A DNA stretch of 64,000 nt from an uncultured Clostridium sp. (GCA_902462295.1 CABQAZ010000008.1:4942-68941), one strand, 5' to 3'. Shown: positions 17,369 to 27,065, counted from the stretch's first letter. The notes: generated from the letters alone by a model not told the origin. Translations and numbers: made by a program.

Positions 17369-20341
17369 CTATCTCCATCCATTTAACTTCTTTGCATTCT
17401 TTGTTATTCTATCTGTCCTTTCTCTTCCCCAAACTCCAACTAAGTCATTCTGATACTCTTTCATCTCTTTTATATCTTTTGATTTATTAGCTAACATAGC
17501 TGCGCCTATACTTTCTTTTGAAGTTCTATTATCATCTAATTTCATTGCCTTACATATTAATTTATTATCTGTAACTCCTTTTTCTCTATATTTAACTGCA
17601 TCTTTCATTATACTATCAAGTTTTTCTTTTTTCTCTTTTCTACCTAATCCATCTAATTCTGTAGAAAATGCTTCCTCATATTCCTTCCTTGCTTCTTTAT
17701 CTTTCATGAATTTATTATCTAATTCCTTTTTATGTTGTGAAGAATATTTATCTCCATATCTTTCTTTTTTATACTTATCAACAATATCTTGCATTTTTTC
17801 TGGTTCTTTTAATCCTTTTGTTATACCTGTACCAATTGAACTACCTGCACTAATCCCTAATCCTGTATATTGCACAACTTTACTCATATCTCCACTTGTT
17901 ATTCCAACTCCTAATCCAATTCCAGCTCCTAATATAGTTCCTGTTAATCTCGTACCACTTTTTATAACTGGCTTTACTCCAGAACGAATAGTTCTTCCAA
18001 CAGCTTTCACCCTTGCTTTATTTTTTCTTTTTTTGTCTGCTTTCTTCCTCCTCTCTTCCTCTTCTTGTAGTTGTCTCCTTCTATTCATTTCTTCTTCTTG
18101 TTGTCTTCTCCTTGACTCCTCTAACATTCTATTTCCTTCACCTTGTTGACTTTCTTCTTGAGAATTATTATTATCATTATTCATTCCTAAAAGTGTTCTT
18201 TCTTCATCAGACAGTTCATCTGGAGTAATCTGTCCATCTGCTAATCTTTCCTCTAAATCCTCTCTTTGCATCCTTATTGATGGATTTTCTGCCATTGTGC
18301 TGGCAGCTACTCCTGCACCCAATCCTAACATCGCTCTTTGTTCTGGTGTCAATTCATCTGGAGTAATCTGTCCATCTGCTAATCTTTCTTCTAAATTCTC
18401 TCTTTGCATTCTAGCTATAGGATCTTCATCTCCTCCAATATTTGCATCTGAGGCAGATGCCCCCCCAAGAGAATAACCGCTATTATTTGTTGGTGGATTT
18501 CCAAAGCCTCCACTTGGAAGTGGCATAGAACCACTATCTGTGTTATCCTCTCCTACTGAATCATTATCAAACAAACCTGCGAGACTAGTTCCTGAATTTG
18601 CTCCTCTAGAATCTTCTGTACTACTTTTATCCAATTTTCCAACAGGATTAGAACCATTTTTTCCACCATGCCCTTTTCCTGCAAATCCTGCTAAACCTTT
18701 TAACGCTTGCATTGTTAATGTTGCTCCAGCGGCTCCTCCAAGAACTCCAGGTGTTTGAGCTTTTTCAAATCCAAACATTTTCCTTACTAATTTTTCAGCA
18801 GGTATCATAAATCCAATAGCAACTAATGTATATACTACATTAGTCTCTGCCAATTCATATGCCATTGATATAAATACTGTAAACAATAACAAATGCATTG
18901 GTTGAATCAACAAATTAAATATATATTCCTTAAACCACATATTAAAAGCTTGTGCTTTTCCATCATTAATTTTATCAATTGAATACGTCATTGCTACTAA
19001 AGGTGCTATAATAGTTAAAAACGCCATATATAATACCCTTTTTAAATATGTAAAAGAAAAGAATATTGTATAAAATACTAATACCAAATACGCAATTGCA
19101 TATCCAACATATTCAGTTCTACCATCCTGATTTTGTGCAGACATTCTTATCATACCAATTAAATTGGTATACCAAACAAAGCCTTCTATATCATCTACTT
19201 TCTTTGTTGGATCATCACTACTATCCATAAATGAATTTCCATCTTTATCTATATAGTTTTCATTATATTCACCTTCAGTTTGTTCATACAATGATTGTAT
19301 AAAACCTTTTTTTCTACTTTTTTTCATATCATTAAAACTTATTACATATATAGAAGTATTATTCTCTGTTGAAGCTTTAATTATATCAATAATATTTTGA
19401 TTAACACTTACTGCAAATACCATTATATAATGTAAAACAAAAACCAAACACATTGATACTAGCCAATCAAAAAACATTTTTTTATATTTTGATTTATCTG
19501 ATGCAACACTGCTTAACATCATTCTTATTCCTATATATACTATTATTAACATCATTATAATAATAGCTGTATTTCTTATTACATAATACCATTTTGAAAT
19601 CGTTGAACTTAATTGCATTGCTGTGTTTTGCTTTGAAGTTTGTATCTGTTCTCCTCCTTTTTCGTAATAATACTTCTCAACTTTTGCATCAGGATTATTA
19701 GACATATATGTATTATAATCTTGTATTTTTATTGGAGTTGTTTCATTTTCAAACTTAGCATACACCTGCTTTGGATTGAAGAAATCTATATCAAATACTA
19801 GCAGTCTTCCTTCAAAAATCTCCTCAGGTCCAACACCAAAAAGTGGTAACATTGTAATATCTGGTAAATTACTTCCTGCAACAGCATGTGCAACAATAAG
19901 ACCCGTGAAAACAGCTCCAGCCAAAGTAGCAGTATTTACAATAGTTGTCACAATACCAGCAGAAGCTACAGTAGTTAATATAGTTCCAAGAACACCACCT
20001 ATGGATGAAATTATTGCACTTATTCCCCCAGTCAAAATTGCAGCACCTATAAATACAAGCGCTCCAGCCACAATTCCAGCCAATAATGCCCAACCTTTTT
20101 TACTTCCTGTAAGATCTATTCCTAGATCTCCCTCCATTCCTAATATTGCATTCTGTACAATATTCATAATACCATCGCCTAATGCAAGCAATAAATCACA
20201 TACTGGAGAAAGTAGTTTTCCTCCTATTACCGAAGCTGTTCCAGCATATGAAGCCTTAGGTATTATAGCACTTATGAGAACTAATACTATTAACAACATT
20301 ACTAACTTTTTAAATAGACTCTCTTTTTCAAAAATTCTCAT
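17369..20341 (-). CDS. VirB6/TrbL-like type IV secretion membrane protein with long cytoplasmic tail
   Basis: VirB6-like proteins form the inner-membrane channel of type IV secretion systems. A signal-like N-terminus (KLVMLLIVLVLISAIIPKASYA) precedes glycine/alanine-rich hydrophobic stretches (about 75-160) and further helices (about 245-275, 290-315, 405-460 and 475-530). From about residue 550 onward it is hydrophilic: a Gly/Ser/Asn-rich linker, a 46-residue segment present twice (MQRENLEERL / MQREDLEERL), a Glu/Arg/Gln coiled coil (near 725-770), a small hydrophobic patch and a Lys-rich end. At 990 residues it is much longer than plain TrbL. It is the last gene of a seven-gene locus. Confidence 0.82.
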   Translation of the reverse strand: MRIFEKESLFKKLVMLLIVLVLISAIIPKASYAGTASVIGGKLLSPVCDLLLALGDGIMNIVQNAILGMEGDLGIDLTGSKKGWALLAGIVAGALVFIGAAILTGGISAIISSIGGVLGTILTTVASAGIVTTIVNTATLAGAVFTGLIVAHAVAGSNLPDITMLPLFGVGPEEIFEGRLLVFDIDFFNPKQVYAKFENETTPIKIQDYNTYMSNNPDAKVEKYYYEKGGEQIQTSKQNTAMQLSSTISKWYYVIRNTAIIIMMLIIVYIGIRMMLSSVASDKSKYKKMFFDWLVSMCLVFVLHYIMVFAVSVNQNIIDIIKASTENNTSIYVISFNDMKKSRKKGFIQSLYEQTEGEYNENYIDKDGNSFMDSSDDPTKKVDDIEGFVWYTNLIGMIRMSAQNQDGRTEYVGYAIAYLVLVFYTIFFSFTYLKRVLYMAFLTIIAPLVAMTYSIDKINDGKAQAFNMWFKEYIFNLLIQPMHLLLFTVFISMAYELAETNVVYTLVAIGFMIPAEKLVRKMFGFEKAQTPGVLGGAAGATLTMQALKGLAGFAGKGHGGKNGSNPVGKLDKSSTEDSRGANSGTSLAGLFDNDSVGEDNTDSGSMPLPSGGFGNPPTNNSGYSLGGASASDANIGGDEDPIARMQRENLEERLADGQITPDELTPEQRAMLGLGAGVAASTMAENPSIRMQREDLEERLADGQITPDELSDEERTLLGMNNDNNNSQEESQQGEGNRMLEESRRRQQEEEMNRRRQLQEEEERRKKADKKRKNKARVKAVGRTIRSGVKPVIKSGTRLTGTILGAGIGLGVGITSGDMSKVVQYTGLGISAGSSIGTGITKGLKEPEKMQDIVDKYKKERYGDKYSSQHKKELDNKFMKDKEARKEYEEAFSTELDGLGRKEKKEKLDSIMKDAVKYREKGVTDNKLICKAMKLDDNRTSKESIGAAMLANKSKDIKEMKEYQNDLVGVWGRERTDRITKNAKKLNGWR

Positions 20342-20351
20342 CTTAATCTCC

Positions 20352-22310
20352 TTAATAATTTATATTTCTATTTCTGTTTTCTATTAATTTGTTCAAATTT
20401 GTTTCAACAAATTCAAATTCTTTTTGTGTAGGTGTAATTTGTAAAATAGCAGATTCTGCTCCAACTTTTAACAAACCTTCACCTTTTCCGCAAGTTACTA
20501 AGAATCCTGCTTCACCTTCACTCAATTTAAAAACTTCTTTTAAATATTGTATTTCTGATTTGTCTTGTGCTAAAAATAATTTTGTATCAGAAGATGTAAG
20601 TACAGCTTGTGCCTCTGGTTTTTCATAAAAATCCTGAAATCTCTGAGACACTACTGCAAGTGATACATTTCTTTTTCTTGCACGTCTAGCCATTGTGTTT
20701 AAAAAATCTACAGCTTCTGGATATGGAAGTAGCATCCATGCCTCATCTACAATTACCCTTTTCTTTGTTGCTTTTTTTCTATCTTCACTATTTTTTTTAA
20801 CAAACTTTTCCCATATCCATGTTAAAAGAATTTGTTGTGCAAGTGGTCTTGCAAACTTTTCTTCAAGTTGAGATATATCCAAATTTATAAATGGTGCCCC
20901 TTCAAGAAGCTCGAACGTTGATTGTCCATCAAAATACGCCATTTGTCCATTATATTCTCTTACATATTGTTTCATTACTTTTAATAAGTAACTATAATGA
21001 AATCTATAATCATCATTTGTATTATCTTGTGCTTTAGCTTGTATTCTTTTATACCATGAACCTATTGTAGGCATTTTCTTTTTTTCTCTGTATAATCGAT
21101 CTCCTCTATTAAAATTAGTTGTTCCTTCATACAAGCTATTTGGATCACTAGTTATTCCTATTGCAGCATATTCTTCTGATACAGATTCTGCTATAATTTG
21201 TTTTGTCAACTCATTTACTTCTTTACTTCTTGTACTTCCTCTTGCCATAGTTATTAATGATTGTGTTACATCTTCTACTTTATTTTCTATATTAAGTACT
21301 TGTCTCTCTCTTCCTGTTATTTCATCTTTTGCTGTTTCTGTTTCAATATCAAATAGATTTATAATTGTTTTAGATGTTGGACTAAGTACTACATTTATTC
21401 CTCCTAATGATTCTGCTACAATCTCATATTCACCTTCTGCGTCTAAAGCCAAGCTTTCAATTCCCATTAACAATGATGATCTACTTATTAATGTTTTCAT
21501 TGTTACTGATTTTCCAGCACCAGACTTAGCAAATATAACCATATTGTAGTTTGTAAGTGAACTATGGAAATTGTCAAATAATATTGGTGTTCCTGTTTGT
21601 TTATTAAAACCTAACGGTATTCCAGTAGAATGTCCAACTTCTGATGTTACAAATGGAAATACTGTTGACATTGAACGTCTATCAAATGTGTGTGTCTTTT
21701 TTATTTTATTTTCCATTAACGGTAAGTTAGATTTAAATGCAACTTCTTGCATTGCCCATGCTGTTTTTACACCTACTAAAGATTTTGACATTTCTGCAGC
21801 TAATAATTTTGTAAGCCTATCCAAATCATTTAAATTATATGTAAATATAGTAGAAATAACTGATGCTTCATATAACTTATTAAACCCTGCAGCTATTTCA
21901 TCTCTTAATTGCTCTGCTTCAAATCTTTTTTGTGTTAAATTACTTTCTCTATTAATATTTCCTTTATCTGCTGCGACTATTCTTTCTGTTTCTAACTCAT
22001 TTATAACTCTGTTTAACTCATTTTGAGATCTAGCTTCTTGTACCGGATTTATATATATTGATGTATTTATATCTCCAAAGAAATACATATCTCTAAATAA
22101 TTCTGGAAAAGTACACATTCTAGGTAATGTAGATACAAAGAAACTTCTTGCATATTTTTTTACACTTGAAATTATTTCCAAATGATCTATATTGCTTGTA
22201 TCTATTCCAGAAGGTGCTATTAATTCTTTTATTGATTGTCTTTTTAATAATTGAGTTTCATTACTTTGTTGTTGTTTTTTTTCTACCTCTTGTTGTCTTT
22301 TTTTCGCCAT
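20352..22310 (-). CDS. virB4: VirB4-family conjugation/T4SS ATPase
   Basis: VirB4 ATPases power substrate transfer and pilus biogenesis in type IV secretion. An N-terminal VirB4 domain (about 45-200) precedes the motor domain. Walker A is AKSGAGKSVT (about 261-270), and Walker B is KRVIVDEAWML (near 530), followed by the arginine-rich ARRARKRN stretch. The 652-residue length is typical for TrsE/TraE proteins of Gram-positive bacteria. AAGGAGGT lies 8 nt before the ATG, inside the 3' end of the upstream gene, which it overlaps by 50 bp. It ends 10 bp before the VirB6 gene. Confidence 0.92.
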   Translation of the reverse strand: MAKKRQQEVEKKQQQSNETQLLKRQSIKELIAPSGIDTSNIDHLEIISSVKKYARSFFVSTLPRMCTFPELFRDMYFFGDINTSIYINPVQEARSQNELNRVINELETERIVAADKGNINRESNLTQKRFEAEQLRDEIAAGFNKLYEASVISTIFTYNLNDLDRLTKLLAAEMSKSLVGVKTAWAMQEVAFKSNLPLMENKIKKTHTFDRRSMSTVFPFVTSEVGHSTGIPLGFNKQTGTPILFDNFHSSLTNYNMVIFAKSGAGKSVTMKTLISRSSLLMGIESLALDAEGEYEIVAESLGGINVVLSPTSKTIINLFDIETETAKDEITGRERQVLNIENKVEDVTQSLITMARGSTRSKEVNELTKQIIAESVSEEYAAIGITSDPNSLYEGTTNFNRGDRLYREKKKMPTIGSWYKRIQAKAQDNTNDDYRFHYSYLLKVMKQYVREYNGQMAYFDGQSTFELLEGAPFINLDISQLEEKFARPLAQQILLTWIWEKFVKKNSEDRKKATKKRVIVDEAWMLLPYPEAVDFLNTMARRARKRNVSLAVVSQRFQDFYEKPEAQAVLTSSDTKLFLAQDKSEIQYLKEVFKLSEGEAGFLVTCGKGEGLLKVGAESAILQITPTQKEFEFVETNLNKLIENRNRNINY

Positions 22311-23472
22311 TTGCTTTACCTCCTTCTTTTGTATTCTCTTGTTCTAATTTTTCAATTGCTTTATCTGTTAATTCTGTGCCTAAATATTTTTCATTTTCCT
22401 CTAATATTAATTTAGCCATTTCAGAAATCAAATCATCTACATTTTCTTCTTTTTCTTCTATCTGCCTTTCTAATTCTGTTTTTGCTTCATCAACTTTTTC
22501 ATTTGCTTTTTGTATTGCTTTTTCTTCTATCATTTTGTCTATTTCTGCCATCTTCTTTTTCAAAACATTTGGTGCTGTTGAATACATTTCATCGAAACCT
22601 GCTTTTATTGCTTTATCTAATCCAAATGTTTCTGCCTCTTCTCTATTATATGCCATATATAATAATTCCATTATTTCACTTGATTTAAGTATTTTTCCTC
22701 TAACACCACATACTGATATTGCTCTTATTAATGATTGAGCTTTTGTATAAAGTTCTGAAAACGCTATTCCCTCTATTTCTGCTTTGTCTAAATTATCACT
22801 TCCTGCTTCTGCTGAATGATATGGTATTATTATATAATATTTTTTATTTAGTATATTTTTATTTAAACTCATTTTCTCTGTGTCTTGCAATACTGATTTG
22901 CCATACTCATATAAATTAGATTGTTTTGTAAGTTCATAAAATGCTTTCTTTAACTGCTCATTATTATATTCTCCAGATTCTCTCATCTGTTCATATCTAA
23001 TTTGCATATTTCTTAGTTTTAATTCAACTTCTTTTACTTTTTCTCTATATACTGTTAAACTTGATTCTAGATTTATTGCTCTTGTTTGTATATATATTTG
23101 TATTGGATGCCTTAATGTATTTAAAAATTGAACAAATCCCTCTTCTACACTGGTCTTTTCTAGTTCTGACATCAAGTCATAATTTATTCCTTGACATTCT
23201 ATTATCATTAAAAATCTATTTCCATTTTTTTGTACTATCATATTATCTTTTACTTTGTCAAATTCCATAAATTTAAATACTGATTGTTTATTTTGACTAT
23301 TAGGATTCGTTTTTACTTGTTTACTATCTTCTTCTTGATTTGACTTTTTTTCGCTTTTTTCTTTAATAACTATATATACCCAAAAAGCAATTAAAGCAAA
23401 TACTCCAATAATTATAGGAATTAACACATATATAAGTGTCTGTATTAATTTAGTTGTTTCTTGATTATCCAT
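22261..23472 (-). CDS. TraC/TrsD-like conjugation accessory protein
   Basis: The protein lies between PrgI and VirB4, the position of TrsD/TraC in Gram-positive transfer operons. It has one N-terminal membrane helix (about 12-33), a linker, then a domain starting SVFKFMEFD that contains ECQGINYDLMSELEKTSVEE and FLNTLRHPIQIYIQTR. This pattern resembles VirB4 N-terminal domains and standalone TraC-like proteins. The C-terminal third is a charged coiled coil (about 310-385) ending in a Lys/Arg-rich tail. It probably anchors VirB4 at the membrane (inference). Its 3' end overlaps the VirB4 start by 50 bp, and its 5' end overlaps PrgI by 8 bp. Confidence 0.72.
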   Translation of the reverse strand: MDNQETTKLIQTLIYVLIPIIIGVFALIAFWVYIVIKEKSEKKSNQEEDSKQVKTNPNSQNKQSVFKFMEFDKVKDNMIVQKNGNRFLMIIECQGINYDLMSELEKTSVEEGFVQFLNTLRHPIQIYIQTRAINLESSLTVYREKVKEVELKLRNMQIRYEQMRESGEYNNEQLKKAFYELTKQSNLYEYGKSVLQDTEKMSLNKNILNKKYYIIIPYHSAEAGSDNLDKAEIEGIAFSELYTKAQSLIRAISVCGVRGKILKSSEIMELLYMAYNREEAETFGLDKAIKAGFDEMYSTAPNVLKKKMAEIDKMIEEKAIQKANEKVDEAKTELERQIEEKEENVDDLISEMAKLILEENEKYLGTELTDKAIEKLEQENTKEGGKANGEKKTTRGRKKTTTK

Positions 23473-23812
23473 TTATATTTTCCTCCTTTGTATATACATA
23501 TAATTTCTTTTTATTTTTCTTAAATTTTATATATCTTATTATAATATCATCTATATTTTCGCCTCCAGCTTTTCTGGTTATTTCTAATCCATTAGTGTCT
23601 GGAATTTTAAACATTCCTATTGAATATCCTATTAAAGCAAAAATTAATGTTATTACAATTCCTACAATTGTTAACCCTAAAATTTTAAATATAAAATAAA
23701 ATATTAATCCTATTGCTCCTCCAATACAAGTAGTTATTAACGATTTTGATGAAAATATAAATAAGATCCTTCCTTCTCCCTTTACATTTCTTGGTAAATT
23801 ATATGTTCCCAT
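23465..23812 (-). CDS. PrgI family (VirB3-like) protein
   Basis: This small T4SS membrane protein of 115 residues has the typical YNLPRNVKGEGRILF start, two adjacent helices (about 24-45 and 48-68) and a basic cytoplasmic end. PrgI proteins are the VirB3 equivalents in Gram-positive conjugation systems and work with VirB4. AAAGGAGG precedes the start. It is preceded by a strong hairpin, so the downstream block (PrgI to VirB6) may be expressed at a lower level than the pilin genes upstream. Confidence 0.88.
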   Translation of the reverse strand: MGTYNLPRNVKGEGRILFIFSSKSLITTCIGGAIGLIFYFIFKILGLTIVGIVITLIFALIGYSIGMFKIPDTNGLEITRKAGGENIDDIIIRYIKFKKNKKKLYVYTKEENING

Positions 23813-23857
23813 ATTTTCCTCCTTTGTTTTTATACAATTATCTTATTTTATTATAGC

Positions 23858-23898
23858 AAAAAAAATCGATAAATGGAAGTATTTATCGATTTTTTTTC
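23858..23898. terminator. Hairpin between the pilin genes and prgI (bidirectional or attenuating)
   Basis: AAAAAAAATCGATAAAT (23858-23874) and ATTTATCGATTTTTTTT (23881-23897) form a 17-bp perfect stem with a 6-nt loop, and T-runs lie at both ends. It lies inside the putative operon and would cause partial termination after the pilin genes. Confidence 0.85.
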
Positions 23899-23915
23899 AT
23901 TTTATTTTTTTATTA

Positions 23916-24281
23916 TTATGAGTTCAAACTTGTAGCAAATTGATATATAACATTTGCTATTGTAGATGCTGCAAATATCAAAATTGCTCCAACTATATAT
24001 GGTATCATTGTTTTCTTATATTCTGCTTTTTCTTCTGCACTACCAATCATATATTTAATACCTAATACCATTAATATTATTACTGCTACAACAACACCCG
24101 CAGTTTGTATAACTCCCATTAATTTTCCACCTAATGTTTTTATGTCTTCTACTCCTGTTCCTGCTGATGCTTTTAAATCACCTGGAGTTACGTCACTTGC
24201 ATATACAACAGTAATTCCCATTGATATAATCATTAATAATGTTGCAACTAATACTAGTATCTTCATTGTTTTTGTATTCAT
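23916..24281 (-). CDS. VirB2/TrbC-like pilin (copy 3)
   Basis: This 121-residue protein has a signal peptide (about 1-29, ending VVYASD) and two hydrophobic helices (about 55-78 and 90-112) separated by GSAEEKAEYKKTM. This is the TrbC/VirB2 prepilin layout, which builds the transfer pilus or channel stalk. It shares its helix-loop-helix pattern with the two genes upstream, especially 'KYMIGSAEEKAEYKKT' against 'RYMFGSIEEKAEYKKT'. GGAGGAG precedes the start. It is third of three pilin-like genes in tandem. Confidence 0.83.
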   Translation of the reverse strand: MNTKTMKILVLVATLLMIISMGITVVYASDVTPGDLKASAGTGVEDIKTLGGKLMGVIQTAGVVVAVIILMVLGIKYMIGSAEEKAEYKKTMIPYIVGAILIFAASTIANVIYQFATSLNS

Positions 24282-24342
24282 AATTATCTCCTCCTTTTTT
24301 ATTCATTTATTACAATCTGGTTTTCCAGAATTTAAATAACAT

Positions 24343-24747
24343 TTATAATTGTGAAAATATTACCACACATATTTTCCATATAGCAAATGCCCCAAATACT
24401 ACAAGACATCCTGCAACATACGGCATTAACATTTCTTTTGCTTTTACTTGTTGTTCAATGCTTCCCCACATCAATTGTATTCCTAATATTGCTCCAATCA
24501 CTACTGATAATGCTATTCCTATTGCTAATAATGTGTTATATATTATATCTGTTGTTTCACTCATCTTATCTCCATCTGTTGGATTATCTTGTTTTGTCGC
24601 TTCTTTTCCTTGTTTTACAAAGTCAGAACCTATATTTAGTATATTTCCAATATATTCTGACGCTTGAACTACTGGTGTATTTATTACTTGGAAAAATATT
24701 AATATAATAAACATTTTTATTACTATTTTTAAAATTTTATTAATCAT
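24343..24747 (-). CDS. VirB2/TrbC-like pilin (copy 2)
   Basis: This 134-residue protein has an N-terminal signal (about 5-32) and two helices around the loop MWGSIEQQVKAKEML. It has the same design as its neighbours but is the most diverged of the three. I used the ATG preceded by AGGTGATAGCT rather than the upstream GTG at 24756, which would overlap the ribosome binding site. It lies between the other two pilin genes and is probably in the same transcript. Confidence 0.78.
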   Translation of the reverse strand: MINKILKIVIKMFIILIFFQVINTPVVQASEYIGNILNIGSDFVKQGKEATKQDNPTDGDKMSETTDIIYNTLLAIGIALSVVIGAILGIQLMWGSIEQQVKAKEMLMPYVAGCLVVFGAFAIWKICVVIFSQL

Positions 24748-24769
24748 AGCTATCACCTACTTTATTGTG

Positions 24770-25165
24770 CTAAATATTTTGGCTAATTTTAAATACAATA
24801 TTTGGTAGAGTTGTCATGCTAAATACTAAAAATGCTCCAAGCAAATATGTTACTGCTGTTTTTTTGTACTCCGCCTTTTCTTCTATGCTACCAAACATAT
24901 ATCTCATACCAATAATCATTAATGTTAATACAGATAGAACTACACCAACTATATTTATAACTCCTAATATCACTCCTACTTTTTGTTTTAATTTACTTTC
25001 ATCTCCCAATACATTTGGTTTATATCCTTTTCCATCGTTATTTATTACATCATCTATTACGTCATAAGTTGAAGTTCGAGCATAAACAATTGCATTAAAG
25101 CTTATTAATGTTACAAAAATTATTAATAATATTATAGCTAATTTTATTATTTTACTATTTTTCAT
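24770..25165 (-). CDS. VirB2/TrbC-like pilin (copy 1)
   Basis: This 131-residue protein has a signal peptide (about 8-29, ending VYART) and two hydrophobic helices (about 68-90 and 102-122) flanking GSIEEKAEYKKTAV. It is clearly paralogous to the gene at 23.9-24.3 kb. It is the first gene of the T4SS locus. The sequence upstream is short and no convincing -35/-10 pair stood out. The presence of three paralogous pilins suggests either a hetero-polymeric fibre or separate functions. Confidence 0.82.
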   Translation of the reverse strand: MKNSKIIKLAIILLIIFVTLISFNAIVYARTSTYDVIDDVINNDGKGYKPNVLGDESKLKQKVGVILGVINIVGVVLSVLTLMIIGMRYMFGSIEEKAEYKKTAVTYLLGAFLVFSMTTLPNIVFKISQNI

Positions 25166-25305
25166 AACATCACCAACCCTTTAATTTCTACATATTTTCA
25201 GCATTCCTTTATTCTATTATAAAACATCTCATACTTTTTTGCAAGTTTTTTCGAAAATTTTCGTCAAATTTTTCCTATTTTAAGGCTTTTTTATACATAT
25301 TTGTC

Positions 25306-26886
25306 TTATTCAACCCCTAAATATTCATTATATGTAACTTCTCTATCAATAACTTTATCTAATTTAATATCAATAATTCTATTTGCTACAGTTTGTGTAA
25401 GCTGATGATCATGTGATGTAAATAATATATTTCCTTTAAATTTACTCATTCCCTCATTTACAGATGTAATGCTTTCCATATCTAAATGATTAGTAGGTTC
25501 ATCAAAAATCAAGAAATTTGCCCCTGAAAGCATCATTTTTGCTAAAACACATCTTACCTTTTCTCCTCCAGAAATTACATTGGCTGATTTTAATGATTCA
25601 TCTCCAGAGAATAACATTCTTCCTAAAAATCCTCTAACATATGTTTCATCTGGATCTTTTGAATATTTTCTAAGCCATTCTGTTAAACTTTCGTCAGTAT
25701 CAAACAAATAATTGTTATCTTTTGGAAAATATGATTTTGTAATTGTTGTTCCCCAAACAAGTTCTCCCTCATCTGGTTCCATTTCTCCTGCTATTATTTG
25801 AAATAGAACTGTTTTTGCATTTTCATTATCTGCTAAAAAAGCAATTTTGTCTCCTGCTTTTACTGTGAATGATATATTATTTAATATTTTTTCTCCATTT
25901 ATTGTTTTTGAAATGTTTTTTACTTGTAATATTTCTTTTCCTGGCTCTCTATCTGGCTTAAAATCTACATATGGATATTTTCTGTTTGATGGTTTTATTT
26001 CATCAAGTTCTATTTTTTCAAGTGTCTTTTTTCTTGATGTTGCTTGTTTTGATTTTGAAGCATTTGCACTAAACCTTGCAATAAATTCTTGTAATTCTTT
26101 TATTTTTTCTTCTTTTTTCTTATTTTGTTCTTTCATTTGTTTTAGTGCTAATTGGCTTGATTCATACCAAAAGTCATAGTTTCCTGGATATACTTTTATT
26201 TTTCCAAAGTCAACATCTGCAATGTGTGTACAAACTTTATTTAAGAAATATCTATCATGTGATACTACTATTACTGTATTTTCAAAATTTATTAAGAATT
26301 CTTGTAACCAATTTATACTTTTTAAATCTAAATCGTTTGTAGGCTCGTCTAATAATAAAACATCAGGATTTCCAAATAATGCCTGTGCTAACAATACCTT
26401 TACTTTGTCTCTTGCTTCTAATTCACTCATTAATTTATAATGATTTTCTGGAATTATTCCTAAATCATTTAATAATATTCCTGCATCTGATTCTGCATTC
26501 CATCCATCTAATTCTGCAAATCTTTCTTCTAATTTTGCAGCTTTCATTCCATCTTCTTCTGAAAAGTCTGGTTTCATATATATTTCTTCTTTTTCTTTCA
26601 TTATGTCATATAGTTCTTTATTTCCCATAATTACTGTGTCTATTACTGTATATTCTTCAAATGCAAAATGGTCTTGCTTTAATATTGATAGTCTTTCTCC
26701 TTTTTCTAATGATACTTCTCCTTTACTTGGTTCTAATTCTTTTGATAGGACTTTTAAAAATGTTGATTTTCCTGCTCCATTCGCACCTATTATTCCATAA
26801 CAATTTCCTTTTCCAAATTTGATGTTTACATCTTCAAATAAAACTCTTTTACCGAATCTAACGGTTACTCCATTTGCTGTTAACAT
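25306..26886 (-). CDS. ykpA: ABC-F family ATPase (YkpA/YbiT type)
   Basis: ABC-F proteins have two ATPase domains and no membrane part; they act on the ribosome in translation quality control or antibiotic protection. Domain 1 has Walker A GANGAGKST (about 35-43) and Walker B DVLLLDEPTNDLD (near 180). The linker is Lys-rich (about 240-290). Domain 2 has an altered Walker A, LADNENAKT (near 355), where the canonical GxxGxGK(S/T) is replaced, as is known in the YkpA/YbiT group, and Walker B FLIFDEPTNHLD. I chose the start at 26886 (MLTANGV) with GAAAGGAAGG upstream; the frame is open for 37 more codons but these look unlike the family. Confidence 0.9.
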   Translation of the reverse strand: MLTANGVTVRFGKRVLFEDVNIKFGKGNCYGIIGANGAGKSTFLKVLSKELEPSKGEVSLEKGERLSILKQDHFAFEEYTVIDTVIMGNKELYDIMKEKEEIYMKPDFSEEDGMKAAKLEERFAELDGWNAESDAGILLNDLGIIPENHYKLMSELEARDKVKVLLAQALFGNPDVLLLDEPTNDLDLKSINWLQEFLINFENTVIVVSHDRYFLNKVCTHIADVDFGKIKVYPGNYDFWYESSQLALKQMKEQNKKKEEKIKELQEFIARFSANASKSKQATSRKKTLEKIELDEIKPSNRKYPYVDFKPDREPGKEILQVKNISKTINGEKILNNISFTVKAGDKIAFLADNENAKTVLFQIIAGEMEPDEGELVWGTTITKSYFPKDNNYLFDTDESLTEWLRKYSKDPDETYVRGFLGRMLFSGDESLKSANVISGGEKVRCVLAKMMLSGANFLIFDEPTNHLDMESITSVNEGMSKFKGNILFTSHDHQLTQTVANRIIDIKLDKVIDREVTYNEYLGVE

Positions 26887-26990
26887 TCCCAAAACCTTCC
26901 TTTCTTTATTTTTGCTTTTATAATATAACATATTTTTCTTTTTTTTACAAGGATATTTTTGGGGGTTCTGGATTTTTTTTATTATAAGTA

Positions 26991-27019
26991 TTGCCAAAAT
27001 AAAACTTATATGATATAAT
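26991..27019 (+). promoter_or_regulatory. Promoter of rpsT
   Basis: TTGCCA (26991-26996), a 17-bp spacer and TATAAT (27014-27019) lie 46 bp before the S20 start codon. Confidence 0.75.
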
Positions 27020-27065
27020 TATGCATGTTATAATTTATTATTTACTAAGAGGAGGTGCATCACAC

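Noticed and set aside
19776..20387. Plus-strand 203-residue frame inside the VirB6 gene
   Set aside because: It is the shadow of a real minus-strand gene with a complete membrane-protein pattern and its own ribosome binding site.
20352..23472. VirB4 split into two genes
   Set aside because: The 652-residue protein already has both the VirB4 N-terminal and motor domains; the upstream protein is better read as TraC/TrsD-like.
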